The notes under the pieces: model-generated | Seen by the model: only the letters and a program-made list of their open reading frames with translations | Databases searched by the model: none | Told to the model about the DNA's origin: nothing | DNA from: Lunularia cruciata | Lineage: Eukaryota > Streptophyta > Marchantiopsida > Lunulariales > Lunulariaceae | DNA: 64,000 bases | Reading direction: 5' to 3' | Assembly: GCA_948567375.1 (NCBI GenBank) | Contig: OX419756.1 | Span: 2,175,001 to 2,239,000, forward strand | Shown: positions 57,878-64,000 of the stretch, one piece after another | Layout: each line of letters opens with the position of its first letter | How positions within the stretch are numbered: the first letter of the stretch is position 1 | Position numbers and translations under genes: made by a program

Positions 57878-57885
57878 CTTCTAAC
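57878..57885. repeat. 8-bp target-site duplication, right
   Basis: CTTCTAAC; partner of 57279-57286. Confidence 0.75.
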
Positions 57886-59746
57886 TTTGCCATTGGATTT
57901 GTATTGCAATAAGCATTCTCAATTGGATTGCATCCCATAACCTTTGTATCTTGATGACTAAATGCAACATAAAGGAATTATTCTGCCCATGATCAAGAGC
58001 AATTGGAAATAGTATATGAAACCAAAGTGTGGCAACATTATCTCTTGGGAAAATAGGTGACAATACTGACTGATCAAAAACCCTTATTCTGACCTTTGGA
58101 GCACATGAAGAGATGGTATCATCAATGGGAGGAGCAACTACAATTTTTTGACATCAAGCTTGAATACAAACCAAGAAAGTTCTATATCATTCCCAATGAC
58201 CTGATTTGAAGATTCTTCTTGAATCTCTCACAACAACAACAATTACCACAATGTCAATTGACTCAAAGGTCTACATTGAGTTCAAGACTAATTTACAACA
58301 AGATCCTTTCTTGAAGTTGTTGCAAAGTGATCTTGCATCACATCACAAGGATTATAACACTTTCTCCTTCAAGGAGGGCCTTCTCTCCAATGAGAATTGT
58401 ATCTTTGTTCTATTGAGGAGTGATCTATGACTTGTGTGGTTTCAAGGGGCTCATGACTTACCAATTATTGGTCATATAGGAGTAGACGAGGCTTTGAGTA
58501 CCCCACAATGTCAATGGTAGTTTCTCAACATGGCATGAGAAGTTTAAGGGTTTGTTTAATCTTGTAAGAGCTACAAATGCAACAAAGCCAATAACCAAAA
58601 TTTGAGTAGATCCCTTCAACCACTACCAATTTTATCCACCTATAAGAACATGTGAACTTAGACCTCATCAAATCCTTGCCAAAGATAGACCAAAGTCATA
58701 CAACCATTGTAGTGTTTCTTGATAAGCTCAACAAGCATATTCATTTAGCACCTACCATGGATATAGTTGATGTTCCAATGTTGGCCAAGATTACTTTAAC
58801 ATTATCTTCAAGCACCATGGGATGCCAAGCGTTCTCATCATTAATTGTGATCATCCCTTTACTAGTAAATTTTGCCAAGCACTTTTCAAATTCCTTGGTA
58901 TCAAGCTTGCATTATCTACATCCTCAAATCAATGGAAAATAAAACAAGAAAATTGTACTTTGAAGGATATACTACATGCCTTTATCAACATTCAACACAT
59001 TGATTGGGATAATTGTCTTGCAATTGCCAATTTTGCCTACAATAATTCCAAGTAGACAAGTACTGGTTTTTCTCCCTTCTTCTTACGTATGGATAAGATA
59101 TAATTATTCCAAATTCTTTTCTTGCTCCTTTGTCATCTTAGGTCCCTTATACTTCCAATTTCTTGTCCAAGCTATCTACATCCTTACACCAAGCCAAGTC
59201 TTGTGTTATTATTGCTCAAATTTGCAAAAGAAATATGTAAATCAACATCATTATGATCTCACCTTTCAAATCGGTGATATGGTCATGCTTTCTTCTAGTA
59301 ACTTCTTCTCATACTTGACACCCAAGTTAGTTAACTTGCTCCCACTTGGATAGGTCCATTTTATATTACTCAAATTATTTCTCTTATTGCCTACAAAATT
59401 ATGCTTCCTAATAACATATGCATCCATCTTATCTTCCATGTTTGCAGTTCAAACCCTTTGTTTCTAACCCATCTTCCATTCCTACTCTTATCCAACTTCC
59501 TTCTCTTCTTGCTCCTCCAATCCCTATTCATGATTATGAAGAACATGAAGTCAACCCTATTCTTGCCCATAGAAATATCCAATGTGGCCGCCAATAACAC
59601 ATCAAGTACAAGGTCCTTTGGAAAAGATATCCCATTCATGATGCCACATGGAAACCTCTTTTGCATCTCCAAAATGCTCAAATGCCCATCCATGACTTTG
59701 AAGACTCAATGGCAACAAGAATGTTACCAACTAATGTTGGGGAATA

Positions 59747-59905
59747 TGTAATAATATGGAGTTAGCAAACAAGTTTTTCAAAGCTAATGAGTTAGTAGTC
59801 CAAGCTAAATATAGTAAAAAGGAGGTAAAATTAGTCTAAGAATATTCTAGAAGCATCTAGGAAGCTTGTAGATAAAATATTCTAGAAGCACATATGAAGC
59901 TTTTG
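59747..59905 (+). repeat. 3' LTR of element G, truncated
   Basis: Starts TGTAATAATATGGAGTTAGC after GGGGAATA, and matches the first part of 54154-54603 (CTAATGAGTTAGTAGTCCAAGC) until about 59905, where unrelated sequence begins. Confidence 0.8.
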
Positions 59906-60719
59906 TTGGAGAAATCACACTTGGATTTGAGAGAGCACTTGGAATGGAAATCTGGCAATTCTATGGAGCAAAAATTTCTTCATCAATTTGGTCAAGGAAA
60001 TGTATGGATAGATATTACCCAAATTTCATGTGGGTTGGCCAAAATCTTCTTACGTCCACAACTGCATAAGATTTTGCTTATTCAAGATCTATTGAAGTCA
60101 CAATTGACTGCCAACACTATAATATACATACACTTGCACTTACCCTTATCTATTTTTGGAATGTGTGGTGACAATTGATCTCCTATCTAACCCTAGACTG
60201 CTTGGTACCAATTGATACACATCATGTCACAAAATTCCACAAATGGGATCCACTCCTGCAGCTACCCATAAGGTACATTAATGCAATCCCATAGTCTTAT
60301 ACCCTTTCATGTAAGAGCCAATCCCACAAGTTCTTTAGTCAGTCCCACAATTTGCAACCTACTTGCAAGTCATAAGGCTCTTGCAATAGAATCCAATAGC
60401 TCTTGTAATACATATTTCTTTTGAACTTAGTGGATGTGACTTCTTTTTTAGAGTTTTTCTTTTACCATGTTCTTGATGTTTATGGAAAGCTCTTGAGAAG
60501 ATATTTCCAACAAAATAAGGCATGCCTCATTTGCATGTATATTCACAAAGAACTCAATTCCAATGTGAACTACTTTTTTGTACACTTCCATAAATGAAAT
60601 CTTGAAGTTGAAGATATGTCTTGTATTAACTTTTCATTGTTCATGTGAAGCATTCTTGTTATTGATCAGGCTCCATACTTAGCAATCTACTACTTGGAGT
60701 TACTTGTCACTCTAATCAA
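59906..60719. other. unassigned stretch between G and copia element H
   Basis: No recognisable domain or LTR end. It may include the 3' end of element H (downstream of its RNase H), but no LTR boundary could be set. Confidence 0.35.
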
Positions 60720-61202
60720 TTAACTTTGAAGTCCAGTTGCAACTATGCTTTGCTTGAGCTTCTCAATGGTGATTGCCTTGATAAACATATCTGCATGATT
60801 TCTTACTCCAATCATATTTACCAAACTAAGTTCTCCACCATCTATCAATTCATAAATGAAACAATATCTCAATTGAATATGGTTTGTCTTGGCATGAAAC
60901 ATAGAATTCTCTACAAGATTGATAGCTCTATGACTTTCAATATGGAATATTGTCACCTTGTTTCTTGCCTAGCTCTACCATAAAACAATTCAACTAGATC
61001 ATCTCCTTGCTAGCCTTTGAGATGGCCATGTACTCAACTTCTGTGGTAGAAAGAGCAACACTCTTTTGCGATCAAGAGATCCAACTAATGGTAGTACCAC
61101 CCAAGGTAAACACATACCTTGTGGTGCTCTTTTTTTATCCAAGTCTTCTTCCAAATCTGCATCAATGAAGCTTCTAAAATTGCATATGTTTTCTTGAAGC
61201 AA
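60720..61202 (-). pseudogene. RNase H of copia element H
   Basis: The first catalytic Asp segment is readable at about 61166-61145 (FIDADLEEDLDKK); after a frameshift a GYVFTLGG-like stretch follows. Then the frame 60720-60956 gives IESHRAINLVENSMFHAKTN then HIQLRYCFIYELI and ADMFIKAI, the typical copia RNase H end. Confidence 0.75.
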
Positions 61203-62200
61203 AGTGGCTTATCAAAGGTACCTTTCAAGTAGCATATAGTCATTTGATTGCATCTCAATACTCTCTTCTTGGGTTTGACATGAATCTACTTACAACTTCT
61301 ATTACATAAGCAATGTCTAGCCTAATGCATACCATTACATACATCAATTTCCAACTATTGATGTATAAGCTACTCTCCTCATGTACTCTCTATCTACATC
61401 AATTCTTGGTGATTGCTCCTTAGAGAGTTTGAAGTGACTTCTGAAGAGAGTGGTTTGAATTGTAGTATTCTATAGACCAAAAACTTTCCATCAACTTCTT
61501 GATGTACTTCTCTTGAGACAACGTCAAAGTACCTATAAATCTATCTCTACTAATCCTCATTCCAAGTATCTATTGTGAAGGACCTAGATATTTCATTTCA
61601 AATGCATCATATAGTTGGCACTTTAGCTCATGGATTTCTCTTATGTAGGGTTTAGCAACCAACATATCATCAACACAAAACAACAAGATGATGTATGAAT
61701 CAACAAATGATCAAATGATCCTTCTTACATCTGATGTAACCATTGTTGGCCATAAAGCCATTAAATTTCAAGTACCATTGCCAAGGAGCCTATTTCAAAC
61801 CATAGAGATTCTTCAACATGCAAACCATATCTCCTTTCTTAGTGCTTTGAAACCCCTCAAGTTGTGCCATATAGAAATCCTCCTCAAGATCTCCATGTAG
61901 AGATGTTGTTTTTGTACTAGTTGCTCTAGATGCAAATCCTTTGTAGTCATAAGACCCAAGACTAATCTGATGGTTGTCATCTTAACTATGGGAGAGAAAA
62001 TCTCATTGTAGTCTATACCTTTGGTTTTGAAAACCTTTTGCCACAAGTTTGACTTTGTACTGCTTGCTTCCATCATGTTCTTCTTTGATTTTGTACACCC
62101 ATTTTTTCTACAAATTTTTTTCACTCTGGAAACTTAGTCCATGACCAAGTCTCATTCTTCTCTATGGATTACATCTCTTCCTTCATTTTAAGCTCTCATT
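61203..62200 (-). pseudogene. reverse transcriptase of copia element H
   Basis: The open part 61813-62124 reads KGIDYNEIFSPIVKMTTIRL then LHLEQL, the start of the copia RT. The catalytic segment FCVDDMLVA (Y replaced by C in Y-V-D-D) is at about 61660-61680. The rest is fragmented by frameshifts. Confidence 0.75.
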
Positions 62201-62547
62201 GCAATGACTTCTCCTTTTCCATTACCTTTGAGTAGCACTCAGATTCACCATTTTCTATCAAGAAGAACTAAAACATGGATGGGGAATACCTCTCTATTGG
62301 TTCTCACAATCTAGTAGATCTCCTTAAATCAGAGGTAGGTGTGATTGGATTTGGTATGATCTCTCTAGTTTCTACCAAACTCTTATTTCCTACAATGTCA
62401 TTTTATGAAAAGTCTTCTAACACTATTTCTTCTTGATTCTGCTTGTTCTTTTGTAACCTCAAAACCTGATCCAAGCTTATCTTTGTACATAACATTCTCA
62501 TGGAGGATGACATCTCTACTTCTAAGCACATTTCCATCATCTTCATT

Positions 62548-63032
62548 CTAGAAACTATACCTCATGTCATCTGATCTGTATCTAGTGAAGAGACACTTCA
62601 ATAATTTTGAATCAACCTTGTCCCTATTACTATGTTTAATCCTTGCATATGAGATACAACCAAAGGTTTTCAAGTGCAAGAGATCCACCTTCTTTCCTGA
62701 CCACTCCTCTTCAAGAATCTTGAATCCTAAGGGACTGATGGTCCTTGATTTGTGAGGTATGCAGTTGTGCTGACTAAATCTGCCCAAGATGTTTTTGGCA
62801 ACCTTGCTTGTTGTCTCATGCATCTACCTCTCGCATTGAGATTTTTGTTAAAGTGTTCAACTACACCATTTTGTTGTGGTATCTCATGGAAAATTTTGGT
62901 CATTTTGATCCCATTCTTTGTACAATACTCTTTGAACTTTTTGCTACTATAATCTCCACCACTATCATATTTCAAGTACTTGATTTTCAAAACTGATTGG
63001 TGTTCCCTCAAATTTCCATCACTTAAACACAT
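62548..63032 (-). pseudogene. integrase core of copia element H
   Basis: Two overlapping frames. 62727-63032 has LKYDSGGDYSSKKFKEYC (second catalytic Asp) and IPQQNGVVEHFNKN (Glu). 62548-62823 continues with GKKVDLLHLKTFGCISYARI and CLFTRYRSDD, the usual post-core segment. The first catalytic Asp region lies near 63100-63150 (LIHIYVYGIT, where D is expected in place of Y). Confidence 0.8.
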
Positions 63033-63066
63033 TGCATATATCTGGTTTATTTTTCAAAAAGTAAAC

Positions 63067-63342
63067 CTATACCTTCTTGGTAGCATCACCTATGAAGGTG
63101 ACATAGCCATGAGATCTTCCAAGTGACTCAATTGAAGTTATGCCATACACATATATATGTATTAACTCTAGCTTTCTTGCTTTCTGTACTTGTAAAGCCT
63201 TTATGAAGATAACTTGCTCTTGCGTTCCCAAAACACATGGTTCACAAAAGCCAAGTTGAGTAGTCTTCAACTTTGGGATCTGACCATTGGAAACTAATTG
63301 TTTCATACCCTTCTCACTCATGTGAACAAGTCTTGGTGGCAC
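63067..63342 (-). pseudogene. gag-pre-integrase and integrase N-terminus of copia element H
   Basis: The zinc-finger region RLVHMSEKGMKQLVSNG then LGFCEPCVLGTQEQV supplies the second His and the Cys pair of the HHCC finger; the first His is upstream in broken sequence. It leads into the core segment KLELIHIYVYG. Confidence 0.75.
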
Positions 63343-63545
63343 ATAATCAAAGGATAAATTGCATTAGCAACTATCATCAAATGGTCTGATTTTCCCATAA
63401 CATACGGGGTTCCAACCTTTTGTCCTTGTGCCAAAATCAGATTTCTCCAAGTAACCTTCCATTGCACACTTTCAAAGGATGTTTGATATCTTCCTCATCT
63501 AATTGACCTATGGAAATCAAATTCCTCTTTAGTTGAAGGATATAT

Positions 63546-63791
63546 CTAAAGATTTTTCAAAGTGCATATTGATCCTTGAGAGGTCTTTAAGTTCACATTG
63601 CCTTTTCCTTTGGTAAAAAAGGATTTATTGTCAACAAGGTGAACCTTTCCAAGGTTACCTACAACAAAGTTATGCATCAAATCTTCACATGGGGTAGAGT
63701 GAAATAGTGCACCAGAATCTATAACCCAAGATTCCTTGGGACACTCTACATAGCAAACAGGTGCATCCTCTTGTTCTATTGCTATATTCAA
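63546..63791 (-). pseudogene. protease of copia element H
   Basis: 81-codon frame with the active-site segment WVIDSGALFHSTPCEDLMHN (D-S-G-A kept), the hallmark of copia proteases. The expected V-L-Y-x-P-x-L segment downstream is lost to a frame break at KNL. Confidence 0.8.
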
Positions 63792-63817
63792 TAAGTTCTC
63801 CTCCTTCTTCAGACTTT

Positions 63818-63860
63818 TACATTGACTCTTAAAGTGACCAAGCTTATTGCAATTCTAGCA
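63818..63860 (-). pseudogene. gag zinc knuckle of copia element H
   Basis: Minus strand codons read C-stop-N-C-N-K-L-G-H-F-K-S-Q-C: a CCHC knuckle with TAG in the second position (Trp TGG expected). It sits directly upstream of the protease frame. Confidence 0.75.
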
Positions 63861-64000
63861 TGCAGTTTCTTTACGTACTTCCTTGTGGCTTGTTGACTCA
63901 GTTCTTTTCATTGATTGTGATCTACCATTTCTTTGACTTTGACCTTGTTGCCTTCTTCCTCTACTCTTTGCAAATAGTACTACACTTGATGATTTTCAAG

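Larger units (their letters stand above)
56201..59746 (+). pseudogene. pol remnants of element G (RT to chromodomain)
   Basis: RT text includes SRPIYWLSPKELEEL near 56415-56470 and a FIDDILIY-like catalytic segment near 56853-56875. RNase H VDFDAS near 57269-57286 is split by the hAT-like insertion and resumes SNFAIGF at 57878. The integrase frame 58652-58942 starts MNLDLIKSLPKIDQSH (first catalytic Asp) and then shifts frame. The chromodomain near 59600-59720 reads IKYKVLWKRYPIHDATWKPL. Multiple stops throughout. Confidence 0.7.
54154..59905 (+). mobile_element. Ty3 chromovirus element G, old copy
   Basis: 5' LTR at 54154-54603, primer site, heavily decayed gag and pol, chromodomain near 59590-59740, and the first about 160 bases of a 3' LTR (59747-59905), which is then truncated. 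Same family as C and E but much more diverged and AT-rich. The left flank is CTTGT; no right duplication can be tested because the 3' LTR is cut. Interrupted by a hAT-like insertion (57287-57877). Confidence 0.85.
60720..63998 (-). mobile_element. Ty1/copia element H, runs off the right edge
   Basis: On the minus strand: gag knuckle, protease, gag-pre-integrase, integrase, RT and RNase H in copia order. Gag upstream of the knuckle and the 5' LTR lie beyond the window. The 3' LTR is not recognised. Confidence 0.85.

Overview
The window looks like nuclear DNA of a land plant. Two spliced, intron-containing plant genes sit in a low-copy island (about 37-44 kb): a class III peroxidase on the minus strand and a LURP-one-related (LOR) protein on the plus strand. 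Almost everything else is LTR-retrotransposon sequence of plant types. A seed-free plant, probably a bryophyte, is my inference. It rests on two element types, a PHD-tailed Ty3 integrase and a long-LTR element with its own reading frame, that I recall, unverified, from predicted proteins of liverworts and mosses.

Layout. 1-6.4 kb: element A (+), a Ty3/gypsy copy with gag, a drifted protease, RT-RNase H, integrase and a 3' LTR; its 5' LTR is off the left edge. 6.4-10.5 kb: element B (+), an integrase tail followed by a 3.4 kb LTR that itself holds a decayed coiled-coil reading frame. 10.5-13.35 kb: element C (+), a chromodomain Ty3 element cut off inside RT but with its 3' LTR. 13.35 to about 15.6 kb: element F (+), integrase, chromodomain and LTR start. 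15.6-17.2 kb: decayed sequence. 17.2-33.8 kb: element D (-), a large Ty3 element whose integrase ends in a PHD-like finger. D is interrupted twice: by a solo LTR related to B (21804-23677, target duplication GATGT) and by a complete copy E of the C family (25643-31183, target duplication TCAAA).

33.8-51.5 kb is mostly free of recognisable transposons. It holds the peroxidase, an orphan exon-like frame, a roughly 410-bp-arm inverted repeat (41049-41912), the LOR gene, and long stretches where I see nothing. 51.5-54.15 kb: Ty1/copia remnant I (-). 54.15-59.9 kb: element G (+), a third and older member of the C/E family that carries a non-autonomous hAT-like insertion (57287-57877). 60.7-64.0 kb: Ty1/copia element H (-), running off the right edge.

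All retroelement coding regions seen are broken by stops, frameshifts or lost catalytic residues. The most interesting signals are clustered heat-shock-element-like repeats in the C/E/G LTRs, a protein-coding frame inside the B LTR, a PHD-type tail on the D integrase, and the large hairpin-forming inverted repeat in the gene island.
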